Assembly (NCBI RefSeq): GCF_001422445.1
Contig: NZ_LMNA01000026.1
Coordinates: forward strand, 276,518-340,517
Length of the DNA: 64,000 bases
Direction of reading: 5' to 3'
DNA from: Pseudorhodoferax sp. Leaf274
Lineage (GTDB): Bacteria; Pseudomonadota; Gammaproteobacteria; Burkholderiales; Burkholderiaceae_C
The position numbers and the translations under genes were made by a program. The notes beneath the pieces were generated by a model. It was not told where the DNA came from and ran no database searches. It worked only from the letters and a program-made list of their open reading frames with translations. Shown here one piece after another: positions 8,469 to 16,631 of this stretch (position 1 is its first letter; every line of letters begins with the position of its first letter).

Positions 8469-9353
8469 ATGCGTCATTTCAAACTCGCCCAGCTGGGCCT
8501 CGCTGCAGCCGCTCTGGTTGCTGCATCTGCTGCATCCGCTGCCCCGATCACCACCTGGAACTACACCGTTGCCAGCTGGTTCGGCAATGGCGCAGGTGCT
8601 CCTGCAACCAGCTCGACTGGTACCGGCACCGGCCAATCGGCTGGCGATGGCACCACGACCTTCGTTCCGTCCCGCTCGTCCGGCCCTACGGCAGCGGCCA
8701 ATCCGGACTCGAGCTGGAGCATTTCCGCAAACCAACTGGACTGGGGCCGCGTTGGTGGCACCGTCGCCAACGGCCAGCGCAGCGCGCTGACGATCACCCA
8801 GACGCCCAAGGTCGGCACGGTGACGACGGGTTTGGGTTTCGCGAATGCCAACACCTACACCCACTTCAACGGTTCGAACCTGACCAACGACAGCTGGACC
8901 CTGAAGTCCACCACGATCAATGCAGAGCTGACGCTGACGGCTCCGGGCGTTGCCAAGGAATTCAAGGCCGCTTACAAGGTCTCCTTCGTCGAAACCCCGA
9001 ACAATGCTACGACCTGCCCCACGGCTGGCACCGATTCGCCGACCCAGCTGTGCAGCGACATTTTCGTGATCTTCGGTTCGCTGGGTGAGCCCTTCACCTA
9101 CGACGGCTACTCGTACTCGTTCAACTTCTCGGCCACCCCTGCGTTCAACCTGAACGATGCCCAGTGCCTTTTGGCCACCGGCGCCACGGGCTGCCTGGGC
9201 TTCTCGACCTACGAGCGCACGAACACGCCCGTCACGTTCCAATTCGCTCTGAACGCCACGGAAATCCCTGAGCCCGCATCCATCGCCCTGCTGGGCGCCG
9301 GCCTGCTGGGCCTGGCTGGCATCCGTCGCCGCCAGCAAAAGAACAAGGCCTGA
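8469..9353 (+). CDS. PEP-CTERM sorting-domain exoprotein (THxN-type)
   Basis: A 294-residue secreted protein. Residues 1-26 are a Sec signal peptide ending ASAASA. The mature part is rich in Thr/Ser/Asn and contains the motif THFN, the hallmark of the THxN family of PEP-CTERM proteins. The C-terminus carries the sorting signal: PEPAS, a hydrophobic span LLGAGLLGLAG and a basic tail RRRQQKNK. Such proteins are cleaved and handled by an exosortase (XrtA/EpsH type) and linked to extracellular polysaccharide and floc formation. No exosortase is in this window. The start is chosen at the ATG preceded by AAAGG. The in-frame ATG at 8391 lies inside the putative promoter. The gene is monocistronic, with a strong terminator after it. 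Confidence 0.9.
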   Translation: MRHFKLAQLGLAAAALVAASAASAAPITTWNYTVASWFGNGAGAPATSSTGTGTGQSAGDGTTTFVPSRSSGPTAAANPDSSWSISANQLDWGRVGGTVANGQRSALTITQTPKVGTVTTGLGFANANTYTHFNGSNLTNDSWTLKSTTINAELTLTAPGVAKEFKAAYKVSFVETPNNATTCPTAGTDSPTQLCSDIFVIFGSLGEPFTYDGYSYSFNFSATPAFNLNDAQCLLATGATGCLGFSTYERTNTPVTFQFALNATEIPEPASIALLGAGLLGLAGIRRRQQKNKA

Positions 9354-9375
9354 TTCTTCAAGCCTCGTTTTTTCG

Positions 9376-9401
9376 AAACCCCGCCTCGGCGGGGTTTTTT
9401 T
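9376..9401 (+). terminator. Rho-independent terminator after the PEP-CTERM gene
   Basis: A ten-base-pair stem (AAACCCCGCC / GGCGGGGTTT, tight TC loop) is followed by a run of seven T. The T-run overlaps the stop codon of the convergent E1 gene. In the opposite direction the hairpin is followed by only a short T stretch. Confidence 0.9.
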
Positions 9402-12009
9402 ATGCCTGCAGCGCGCTGCGCGCAGCTTCGGCAATCGCAGCCGAATCCACGTGGAAGAAACGCCGAAGTGCCGCCCGCGTATCGCTGCGGCCAAAGCCAT
9501 CGGTGCCCAGCGTCCGGTACGCGCGGCCCGAGGGCACGGAGGCGCGCAGGCTTTCAGGCACGGCGCGCACATAGTCGCTCGCGGCCACGATCGGGCCGTT
9601 GCCGGACAGCAGCTCTGCCAGGTGTGTTCCGCCAGACCGCGCTCCGCGCTCCAGCTCGCTCCAACTGGTGATGCTCAGCACCTCGCTGCCGATACCCTCG
9701 GTGGCGAGTTGTTCTGCAGCCTTGATGACCTCGGTCAGGATCGCGCCCGACCCCAGCAGTGTCACGCGCCGTCCGTGCTGCGGGCCATAGATGCCGAAGC
9801 GGTAGCCGCCACGCACCACGCCTTCGGCCGCTCCGCCAGGCAGGCTGGGCTGGGCGTAGTTCTCGTTCATGAGCGTGACGTAGTAGAAGACGTCCTGCTG
9901 CTCCACCAGCATCTCGCGCATGCCAGCATCCACGATCACGGCCATTTCACCGGCGAATGCCGGGTCGTAGGCCTTGCAGTTGGGGATGGTGGCCGCCACC
10001 AGGTGGCTGCTGCCGTCCTGGTGCTGCAGGCCCTCGCCGCCCAGCGTGGTCCGGCCTGAGGTTGCGCCCAGCAAAAAGCCGCGCGCACGTTGGTCTGCCG
10101 CGGCCCAGATCGCATCGCCCACGCGCTGGAAGCCGAACATCGAGTAGTAGATGTAGAACGGCAGCATGGCCAGGCCGTGCACGCTGTAGCTGGTGGCCGC
10201 GGCCGTCCAGCTGGCGATGGCACCGGCCTCGCTGATGCCTTCTTCGAGGATCTGCCCGTCCAGCGCCTCGCGGTAGGACAGCACCGAGCCGATGTCCTCG
10301 GGCGCGTAGCGCTGGCCCACGCTGCTGTAGATGCCCACCTGCTTGAACAGGTTGGCCATCCCGAAGGTGCGCGCCTCGTCGGCCACGATGGGCACGATGC
10401 GGGGCCCCAGCTGCGGGTCCTTGAGCAACTGGCCCAAGAGACGCACGAAGGCCATGGTGGTGCTCATCTCCTTGCCGTCGGCGGCCAGCGCGAACTGCGC
10501 GTAGCTGGCCAGCGCCGGAACCGGCGGCGTCTCGCAAACGGTCTCGCGGCGCGGCAGGTAGCCGCCCAGCGCTGCGCGTCGCTCGCGCAGGTAGGCCATC
10601 TCCGGGCTGTTCTCGGCCGGCTTGTGGAAGGCCAGCGAGGTCGCCTGCTCGTCGGTGAGCGGCAGGTCGAAGCGGTTGCGGAACGCGATCAGGTCGGTTT
10701 CGTCCAGCTTCTTCTGCGAATGCGTGGTCATGCGGCCCTGGCCGGCCGCGCCCATGCCGTAGCCCTTCTTGGTGTGGGCCAGCACCACGGTCGGCTGGCC
10801 GCGGTGGGCGGCGGCGGCCGCGTAGGCCGCGTGGATCTTCACGAGGTCGTGGCCACCCCGGCGCAGGCGGTCGATCTGCTCGTCGGTCATGCCCTGGGCC
10901 AGGCGCTGCAAGGCCTCGTCCTGGCCGAAGAAGTGCTCGCGGTTGTAACGCCCGTCCTTTGCCGCGAAGGTCTGCATCTGGCCGTCCACGGTGTGGGCGA
11001 AGGCGCGCAGCAGGGCGCCCTGCTGGTCGCGCGCAAACAGCCCGTCCCAGTCGCTGCCCCAGACCAGCTTGACCACGTTCCAGCCGGCGCCGGCGAAGAG
11101 TTGCTCGAGCTCGTCGATGATGCGGCCGTTGCCCCGCACAGGGCCGTCCAGCCGCTGCAGGTTGCAGTTGACGACCCAGACCAGGTTGTCCAGTTTCTCG
11201 CGCGCGGCCAGCGTCAGCGCGCTCATGGACTCGGGCTCGTCCATCTCGCCGTCGCCGAACACACCCCAGACCTTGCGGTGCGTGCAGTCCAGGAGGTTGC
11301 GGTGCGTGAGGTAGCGCATGAAGCGCGCGTGGTAGATCGAGCTGATCGGCCCGATGCCCATCGATCCGGTCGGGAACTGCCAGAAATCCGGCATCAGCCA
11401 GGGATGCGGGTAGCTCGACAGGCCCCGCGCGCCGGCCTCGGACGCGGCGATCTCCTGGCGGTAGTGCATCAAATCGGCCTCGTCCAGCCGGCCTTCGAGG
11501 AACGCACGCGCGTAGACGCCCGGCGCGCTGTGCGGCTGGAAGAACACCAGGTCGCCGCGGTGCTGCCCATCCTCCAGGCCCTGGCGGCCGTGAAAGAAGT
11601 GGTTGAAGCCCACCTCGAACAGATCGGCGGCGCTGGCATAGCTGGCGATGTGGCCGCCCAGCTCGCTCGACCCGCCCAATTCGGCCTGGTTGGCGCGCAC
11701 CACCATGGCCAGCGCGTTCCAGCGCATCAGCGAGGCCAGCCGCTCCTCGATGGCCAGGTCGCCCGGGAACACGGGCTGCTGCTCCACCCCGATGGTGTTG
11801 GCGTAGGGCGTGGACAGCTCGGGCTTCCAGCCGATGCGCTGGGCGCGCGCCACGCGTGCCAGTTCGTCCAGCATGAAGCGGGCGCGCTCCGGGCCGCCAG
11901 AGGCCAGCAGCGCGGCGAAGGCATCGCGCCATTCCTGCGTTTCCAGCGGATCGGCGTCGCCCGCAGCGGGCACCTGCAGCAGTTGGACCAATGGGTGGGG
12001 TGCATTCAT
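9400..12009 (-). CDS. 2-oxoacid dehydrogenase E1 component, AceE/MdeB-like
   Basis: An 869-residue thiamine-diphosphate enzyme of the homodimeric AceE family (about 890 residues in E. coli). The ThDP/Mg site motif GDGEMDEPES...NCN is intact, as are the AceE signatures SSYPHPWLMPDFWQFPTGSMG and LAHTKKGYGMGAAGQGRM. It would decarboxylate pyruvate or 2-oxobutyrate and pass the acyl group to a lipoyl E2. There is no aceF or lpd nearby, and the gene is divergent from an Lrp/AsnC regulator. That layout is the one described for mdeB/mdeR in Pseudomonas (2-oxobutyrate dehydrogenase of methionine catabolism). A 2-oxobutyrate role is inferred from this layout, and plain pyruvate dehydrogenase remains possible. 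The start is the Met of MNAPHPLVQ. Confidence 0.85.
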   Translation of the reverse strand: MNAPHPLVQLLQVPAAGDADPLETQEWRDAFAALLASGGPERARFMLDELARVARAQRIGWKPELSTPYANTIGVEQQPVFPGDLAIEERLASLMRWNALAMVVRANQAELGGSSELGGHIASYASAADLFEVGFNHFFHGRQGLEDGQHRGDLVFFQPHSAPGVYARAFLEGRLDEADLMHYRQEIAASEAGARGLSSYPHPWLMPDFWQFPTGSMGIGPISSIYHARFMRYLTHRNLLDCTHRKVWGVFGDGEMDEPESMSALTLAAREKLDNLVWVVNCNLQRLDGPVRGNGRIIDELEQLFAGAGWNVVKLVWGSDWDGLFARDQQGALLRAFAHTVDGQMQTFAAKDGRYNREHFFGQDEALQRLAQGMTDEQIDRLRRGGHDLVKIHAAYAAAAAHRGQPTVVLAHTKKGYGMGAAGQGRMTTHSQKKLDETDLIAFRNRFDLPLTDEQATSLAFHKPAENSPEMAYLRERRAALGGYLPRRETVCETPPVPALASYAQFALAADGKEMSTTMAFVRLLGQLLKDPQLGPRIVPIVADEARTFGMANLFKQVGIYSSVGQRYAPEDIGSVLSYREALDGQILEEGISEAGAIASWTAAATSYSVHGLAMLPFYIYYSMFGFQRVGDAIWAAADQRARGFLLGATSGRTTLGGEGLQHQDGSSHLVAATIPNCKAYDPAFAGEMAVIVDAGMREMLVEQQDVFYYVTLMNENYAQPSLPGGAAEGVVRGGYRFGIYGPQHGRRVTLLGSGAILTEVIKAAEQLATEGIGSEVLSITSWSELERGARSGGTHLAELLSGNGPIVAASDYVRAVPESLRASVPSGRAYRTLGTDGFGRSDTRAALRRFFHVDSAAIAEAARSALQA

Positions 12010-12080
12010 GGCAAGAAGGCATGCGAGTCGAAGATCTCTGCACTCTAGGTGCAAACACGCCGAACATGTTGCCGAGATGC

Positions 12081-12118
12081 ATGGCGCAATGCCATCAAGC
12101 AGCACAAAATGCCGTCAA
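12081..12118. promoter_or_regulatory. Candidate operator of the divergent E1 / Lrp-family pair
   Basis: The 130-base divergent gap holds an inverted repeat ATGGC-N5-GCCAT (12081-12095). It also holds a direct repeat AATGCCATCAA (12088-12098) / AATGCCGTCAA (12108-12118) with a 20-base start-to-start spacing, two helical turns. This suits cooperative binding of an Lrp-type dimer that controls both genes. Confidence 0.4.
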
Positions 12119-12139
12119 ACTTGAAAACGGAGGCATGGG

Positions 12140-12613
12140 ATGAAACTGGATGCAACCGATCTGCGCATCCTGGACGAATTGCAGCGCGACGGCGCGCTCT
12201 CCAACGTGGAGCTCGCGCGGCGTGTGCACCTGTCGCCCTCGCCCTGTCTGGCGCGCGTGAAGGCGCTGCAGGCCGCCGGCATCATCACGGGCTATGTGGC
12301 GCTCGCCGCCCCGGCCGCGCTGGGCCTGGGGCTCAACGTGTTCATCTCGATCAGCCTCACGCGGCAGAGCAAGCAGGCGCTGGCCGATTTCGAGCAACGC
12401 ATCGCGCTGCACGACGAGGTGATGGAGTGCTACCTCATGACCGGCGACAGCGACTACCTCATGCGCGTGGCCGTGGCCGACATCGCGGCGCTGGAACGCT
12501 TCATCCTGGAGCAGCTCACGCCCATCCCGGGCATCGAAAAGATCCGTTCGAGCTTCGCGCTCAAGCAGGTGCGCTACAAGACTGCCCTGCCCCTGCCCGC
12601 CGCTTCGGCCTGA
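12140..12613 (+). CDS. Lrp/AsnC-family transcriptional regulator
   Basis: A 157-residue regulator. The N-terminal HTH (residues 4-55: [35 protein letters not shown]) and the C-terminal RAM/AsnC ligand-binding domain (about 70-145, with GDSDYLMRV) are complete. It is divergent from the E1 gene and 56 bases upstream of panC on the same strand. By analogy with MdeR it probably activates the E1 gene in response to an amino acid or oxoacid. A good GGAGG lies 6 bases before the ATG. Confidence 0.88.
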   Translation: MKLDATDLRILDELQRDGALSNVELARRVHLSPSPCLARVKALQAAGIITGYVALAAPAALGLGLNVFISISLTRQSKQALADFEQRIALHDEVMECYLMTGDSDYLMRVAVADIAALERFILEQLTPIPGIEKIRSSFALKQVRYKTALPLPAASA

Positions 12614-12669
12614 GGCGTCCGGCACTGCAGGCACACTTCCGACTTTTCTGCGACAAGGAGACCGACCGC

Positions 12670-13497
12670 ATGCACGTCGTGCACCACATCACCGAACTGC
12701 GCCAGGCCCTGGAGACCGGCCCGCGCCCGGCCTTCGTGCCGACCATGGGCAACCTGCACGAAGGCCACCTGGCCCTGGTGCGCCAGGCCAAGGCCAGCGG
12801 GCGCCCGGTGGTCGCCAGCGTCTTCGTGAACCGCCTGCAGTTCGCACCGCACGAGGACTTCGACCGCTACCCGCGCACGCTGGCGCGCGACAGCGAATTG
12901 CTGGCCGGCGCCGGCTGCGACATCGTCTTCGCCCCCGACGAGGCCGAGATGTACCCCGCACCCCAGGCCTACAAGGTGGCGCCGCCGGCGGCGCTGGCCG
13001 ACATCCTGGAAGGGCACTTCCGGCCCGGCTTCTTCACCGGCGTGTGCACCGTGGTCATGAAGCTGTTCCAGATCGTGCAGCCGGGCGCGGCGCTGTTCGG
13101 CAAGAAGGACTACCAGCAGCTGCGCGTGATCGAAGGCATGGTGCGCGACTTCGCGCTGCCGATCGCCATCACCGGTGTCGAGACCGTGCGCGCCGACGAC
13201 GGCCTGGCGCTGTCTTCGCGCAACGGCTACCTGGGCGCGGCCGAGCGGAGCGAAGCCACGGCCCTGCATGCGCAGCTTCGCGCCGTGGCGGACGCCGTGC
13301 GCGCCGACCCTGGTGCCACCGAGGCGGCCGAACAGGCCGCCGTGCAGGCTCTGCGTGCACGCGGCTGGGCGCCCGACTACGTGGCCGTGCGCCAGCGCAC
13401 CGACCTGCTGCCGGCCACGTCTGCCGATGCGCCGCGGGTGGTCGTCGCCGCGGCCCGGTTGGGCAACACGCGCCTGATCGACAACCTGGAGTTCTGA
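12670..13497 (+). CDS. panC: Pantothenate synthetase (pantoate-beta-alanine ligase)
   Basis: Joins D-pantoate and beta-alanine with ATP in the cytoplasm, the last step of vitamin B5 synthesis. At 275 residues it has the normal family length (about 280). Class I aaRS-like adenylate motifs are intact: [10 protein letters not shown] (residues 20-29, HIGH equivalent), FGKKDYQQL and LSSRNGYL (KMSKS-like loop). [16 protein letters not shown] matches the pantoate site. AAGGAG precedes the ATG. panB and panD are not adjacent. It may be transcribed with the Lrp-type gene before it and the amidohydrolase 5 bases after it. Confidence 0.95.
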   Translation: MHVVHHITELRQALETGPRPAFVPTMGNLHEGHLALVRQAKASGRPVVASVFVNRLQFAPHEDFDRYPRTLARDSELLAGAGCDIVFAPDEAEMYPAPQAYKVAPPAALADILEGHFRPGFFTGVCTVVMKLFQIVQPGAALFGKKDYQQLRVIEGMVRDFALPIAITGVETVRADDGLALSSRNGYLGAAERSEATALHAQLRAVADAVRADPGATEAAEQAAVQALRARGWAPDYVAVRQRTDLLPATSADAPRVVVAAARLGNTRLIDNLEF

Positions 13498-13502
13498 GCC
13501 CC

Positions 13503-14705
13503 ATGCCCATCCTCGATGCCTTTGCCGACACCGGCCGCTTCCGCACGCTGCGGCGCGACATCCACGCCCACCCCGAGCTCGGCTTCGAGGAGCACCGTAC
13601 CAGCGAAATCGTGGCCGGCCTGCTGGCCGAATGGGGCATCGAGGTGCACCGCGGCATCGCCGGCACCGGCCTGGTCGGCGTGCTGCGCGGCAGCTGGCCC
13701 GACAACGGCAAGACCATCGGCCTGCGCGCCGACATGGACGCGCTGCCGCTGCAGGAGGTCAACGGCTTCGACCACCGCTCCCGGCACGATGGCCGCATGC
13801 ACGCCTGCGGCCACGACGGCCACACCACCATGCTGCTGGCAGCGGCCTGGCAGCTGGCGCAGCGGCGCGACTTCGCCGGCACGGTGCACTTCATCTTTCA
13901 GCCGGCCGAGGAGATGGGCAAGGCCGGTGCGCGCAAGATGATCGACGAAGGCCTGTTCGAGCGCTTCCCCTGCGACGCGGTGTTCGCGCTGCACAACTTC
14001 AACCTCGGCCGCGTCGGCAACTTCGCGCTGAACCACGGCGCGCTGATGGCGTCCAGCAACACCTGGCGCATCACGGTGCGCGGGCGCGGCACGCACGCTT
14101 CCATGCCGCACACGGGGCTGGACCCGGTGGGCGCCGTGCTGGAGATCGCGCAGGCGCTGCGCAGCCTGGTGGCGCGCACCATCCCCAGCACCGAGCGCGC
14201 GCTGCTGGCCGTCACGCAGATCCAGGGCTCGGATGCGCCCAACGTCATCCCGGACACCGCCTGGGTCGGCGGCACGGTGCGCACCTTCTCGGTCGATGCG
14301 CTGGACAAGATCGAGGCGCGCCTGCGCCACCTGGCCGGGCACATCGCCCAGGCCCACGAATGCACGGCCGAGGTGATGTTCCGGCGTGCCTCGCCACCGG
14401 TCGTGAACCACCCGGCCGAGGCGCGCTTCGCGGCCGAGGTCATGCGCGAGATCGTGGGCGACGCACTGGTCGACGAGAACCTGCCCGGCGTGCTCGGCGC
14501 CGAGGACTTCGCGCACATGCTCATGGAACGCCCCGGCTGCTACGCCTTCCTGGGCAACGGCGACGGCGACCACCGCATGGCCGGCCACGGCCCGGGGCCG
14601 TGCATCATCCACAACACCTCGTTCGACTTCAACGACGACATCATCCCGGTCGGCGCGAGCTACTTCGTGCGCCTGGCCGAGCGCTGGCTCGCCACGCCGC
14701 GCTGA
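13503..14705 (+). CDS. M20-family amidohydrolase (hippurate/IAA-amino-acid hydrolase type)
   Basis: A 400-residue dizinc peptidase-like enzyme. Typical motifs are IHAHPELGFEE, LRADMDALPLQE, the metal-binding HACGHDGHTTMLL with its Cys/His ligands, FQPAEE (bridging Glu) and the late LGAEDFAHML. The lid domain is present (about residues 190-300). The family cleaves N-acyl amino acids such as hippurate. The exact substrate is unknown. The start codon is 5 bases after the panC stop, so the genes are probably cotranscribed. A Bug-type binding protein follows, which hints at uptake of a carboxylated substrate. Confidence 0.9.
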   Translation: MPILDAFADTGRFRTLRRDIHAHPELGFEEHRTSEIVAGLLAEWGIEVHRGIAGTGLVGVLRGSWPDNGKTIGLRADMDALPLQEVNGFDHRSRHDGRMHACGHDGHTTMLLAAAWQLAQRRDFAGTVHFIFQPAEEMGKAGARKMIDEGLFERFPCDAVFALHNFNLGRVGNFALNHGALMASSNTWRITVRGRGTHASMPHTGLDPVGAVLEIAQALRSLVARTIPSTERALLAVTQIQGSDAPNVIPDTAWVGGTVRTFSVDALDKIEARLRHLAGHIAQAHECTAEVMFRRASPPVVNHPAEARFAAEVMREIVGDALVDENLPGVLGAEDFAHMLMERPGCYAFLGNGDGDHRMAGHGPGPCIIHNTSFDFNDDIIPVGASYFVRLAERWLATPR

Positions 14706-14760
14706 GCCGCTGGCGCCGTTCTTGCTGGGCCTGCAGTTTCCCCACCACAGGAGTCGCCCC

Positions 14761-15729
14761 ATGTTCCGCCCCACCCTCCCGCGCCTGCTGCTGCCCCTGC
14801 TGGCTGCCGGCCTGTTGTCCGCCGCGCTGCCGGCGCAGGCGCAGCGCGTGGTGCGCATCGTCGTGCCCTTCGGCACGGGCGCGGTGCAGGACACCATCGC
14901 CCGCGCCATCAATACCGAACTCGGCCAGGCGCTGGGCGCCAGCGTGATCGTGGAGAACCGTGCCGGCGCCGGCGGCAGCGTGGGCTCGTCGTACGTGGCC
15001 AGGTCCGCGCCCGACGGCAACACGCTGGTGCTGGCCGCGGCCAGCCACCACATCGTCGGCCACCTGTACAAGAAGCTCGACTACGACCCGCTGAAGGACT
15101 TCGTCGGCGTGGGCTACATCGGCAATTCGGGCTATGCCATCGTCGCCAGCGCGGCACTGGGCGCGGCCAACACGCGCGAGTTCATCGCTGCCGTGAAGGC
15201 CCGGCCCGGAGCCTTCAACTACGCCTCGGCCGGCAATGGCAGCGCCACCCACCTGGGCATGGCCTCCTTCGTCGCCATGGCCGGGCTGGACATGCAGCAC
15301 ATCCCGATGAAGTCCACGGGCGACGCGGTCAACGAGGTGCTGGCCGGGCGCGTGCAGGCCGTCACCTCTTCGCTGATCGGCGTGATGGGCTACCGGGACG
15401 ACGCGCGCGTGAAGTTCATCGCCTACACGGGCAAGCAGCGCTCGCGCTTCCTGCCGGACCTGCCCACCGCGGCCGAGAGCGGCCTGCCGGGCTACAGCTT
15501 CGATTCGTGGATCGGCCTGCTGGCACCGGCCGCGCTGCCACGCGCCGAACTCGACAAGATCGACACCGCCCTGCAGAAGACGCTGGCCGACCCCGCCGTG
15601 CAGGAACGGCTGGCGCGTCTGGGCGTGGAGTCCGCAGCGATGACGCCGGACGCCTTCCAGAAGCTGCTGCGCGCCGATTGGGAGAGCTCCGGCGCGATGG
15701 TCAAGGCCTCCGGCGCCAAGGTCGAGTGA
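14761..15729 (+). CDS. Tripartite tricarboxylate transporter substrate-binding protein (Bug/TctC family)
   Basis: A 322-residue periplasmic binding protein with a Sec signal peptide (LPRLLLPLLAAGLLSAALPAQA, cleavage near 28). It has the Bug fold with VRIVVPFGTGAVQDTIAR at the start of the mature chain, VIVENRAGAGGSVG and YASAGNGSATHLGM for ligand binding. The usual PFPAGGPTD-type motif is altered to PFGTGAVQD. Such proteins capture mono- to tricarboxylates. The membrane partners TctA/TctB are absent here, as is common for the many orphan Bug proteins of Burkholderiales. An AGGAG site precedes the ATG. Confidence 0.9.
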   Translation: MFRPTLPRLLLPLLAAGLLSAALPAQAQRVVRIVVPFGTGAVQDTIARAINTELGQALGASVIVENRAGAGGSVGSSYVARSAPDGNTLVLAAASHHIVGHLYKKLDYDPLKDFVGVGYIGNSGYAIVASAALGAANTREFIAAVKARPGAFNYASAGNGSATHLGMASFVAMAGLDMQHIPMKSTGDAVNEVLAGRVQAVTSSLIGVMGYRDDARVKFIAYTGKQRSRFLPDLPTAAESGLPGYSFDSWIGLLAPAALPRAELDKIDTALQKTLADPAVQERLARLGVESAAMTPDAFQKLLRADWESSGAMVKASGAKVE

Positions 15730-15837
15730 GCCTGGCAGCGGCTGCGCTCGCTCCGTCGCCGCCGGCCTGCGGCTCCGCGCCGACCCGCCGACCCGCCGAC
15801 AATGGCGGCCCTGCCTGCACCACCGCCACTCCGCAAG

Positions 15838-16581
15838 ATGACCCAGGATCTCTTCCGCCAGGACGCCCGCCTGCGCCAGGCCAGCGCCACCATCCTCTCT
15901 GCCGGCCCCGAAGGCATCGTGCTTGACCGCACGGTGTTCTATCCGCTGGGCGGCGGCCAGGCCGGCGACACCGGCTGGCTGGTGCTGGCGGACGGCCAGC
16001 GCCTGGGCGTGGCCGACACGCGCAAGGGCAAGGACGCAGAGGGCCGGCCCACCGCCGCCATCTGCCATGTGCCCGCGCCCGGGCAGGACGCGCTGCTGGC
16101 CCGCTGCACAGCCGGCACGCCCGTGACGGCCGAGATCGACTGGGAGCGCCGGCACCGCCTGATGCGCTTTCACACCACCACCCACCTGCTGTGCCACCTC
16201 GTGGCGCAGCCGGTCAACGGCTGCGCGATCACGGCAGACGCGGCGCGGCTGGACTTCCATACCGATCAGCCGCTGGACAAGGCGCTGCTCAGCGCCGGCA
16301 TTGCGCGCCTGGTGGGCGCCGCGCTGCCGGTCACGGTGGGCGAGATCGCCGAGGCCGAGCTGGACGCCAACCCGTCGCTGGTCAAGAGCATGTCGGTCTC
16401 GCCGCCGCGCGGCACGGGCGCCGTGCGCACCATCCGGATCGGCGCCGACGGGCTCATCGACCTGCAGCCCTGCGGCGGCACGCACGTGGCCAACACGGCC
16501 GAGATCGGCGCCGTGGTCGTCACCAAGATCGAGAAGAAGGGCGCCATGGCGCGCCGCGTGGTGCTGGGCTTCGCCGCATGA
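15838..16581 (+). CDS. Alanyl-tRNA editing protein, AlaX type
   Basis: A 247-residue stand-alone editing domain homologous to the C-terminal half of AlaRS, which hydrolyses Ser- or Gly-mischarged tRNA-Ala. The zinc motif is complete: HTTTH (HxxxH) and QPCGGTHVANTAEIG (CxxxH). An N-terminal beta-barrel containing FYPLGGGQAGDTG matches AlaX-M/II proteins. The start is placed at MTQDLFRQ. Another in-frame ATG 36 bases upstream is less likely. Its stop overlaps a possible ATG of the next gene (ATGATG), so coupling is possible. Confidence 0.9.
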   Translation: MTQDLFRQDARLRQASATILSAGPEGIVLDRTVFYPLGGGQAGDTGWLVLADGQRLGVADTRKGKDAEGRPTAAICHVPAPGQDALLARCTAGTPVTAEIDWERRHRLMRFHTTTHLLCHLVAQPVNGCAITADAARLDFHTDQPLDKALLSAGIARLVGAALPVTVGEIAEAELDANPSLVKSMSVSPPRGTGAVRTIRIGADGLIDLQPCGGTHVANTAEIGAVVVTKIEKKGAMARRVVLGFAA

Positions 16582-16631
16582 TGCGGTGGAACTTTGCGGG
16601 CGGTGGCCGCTCCCATGGGCGCCAGCGCCCG

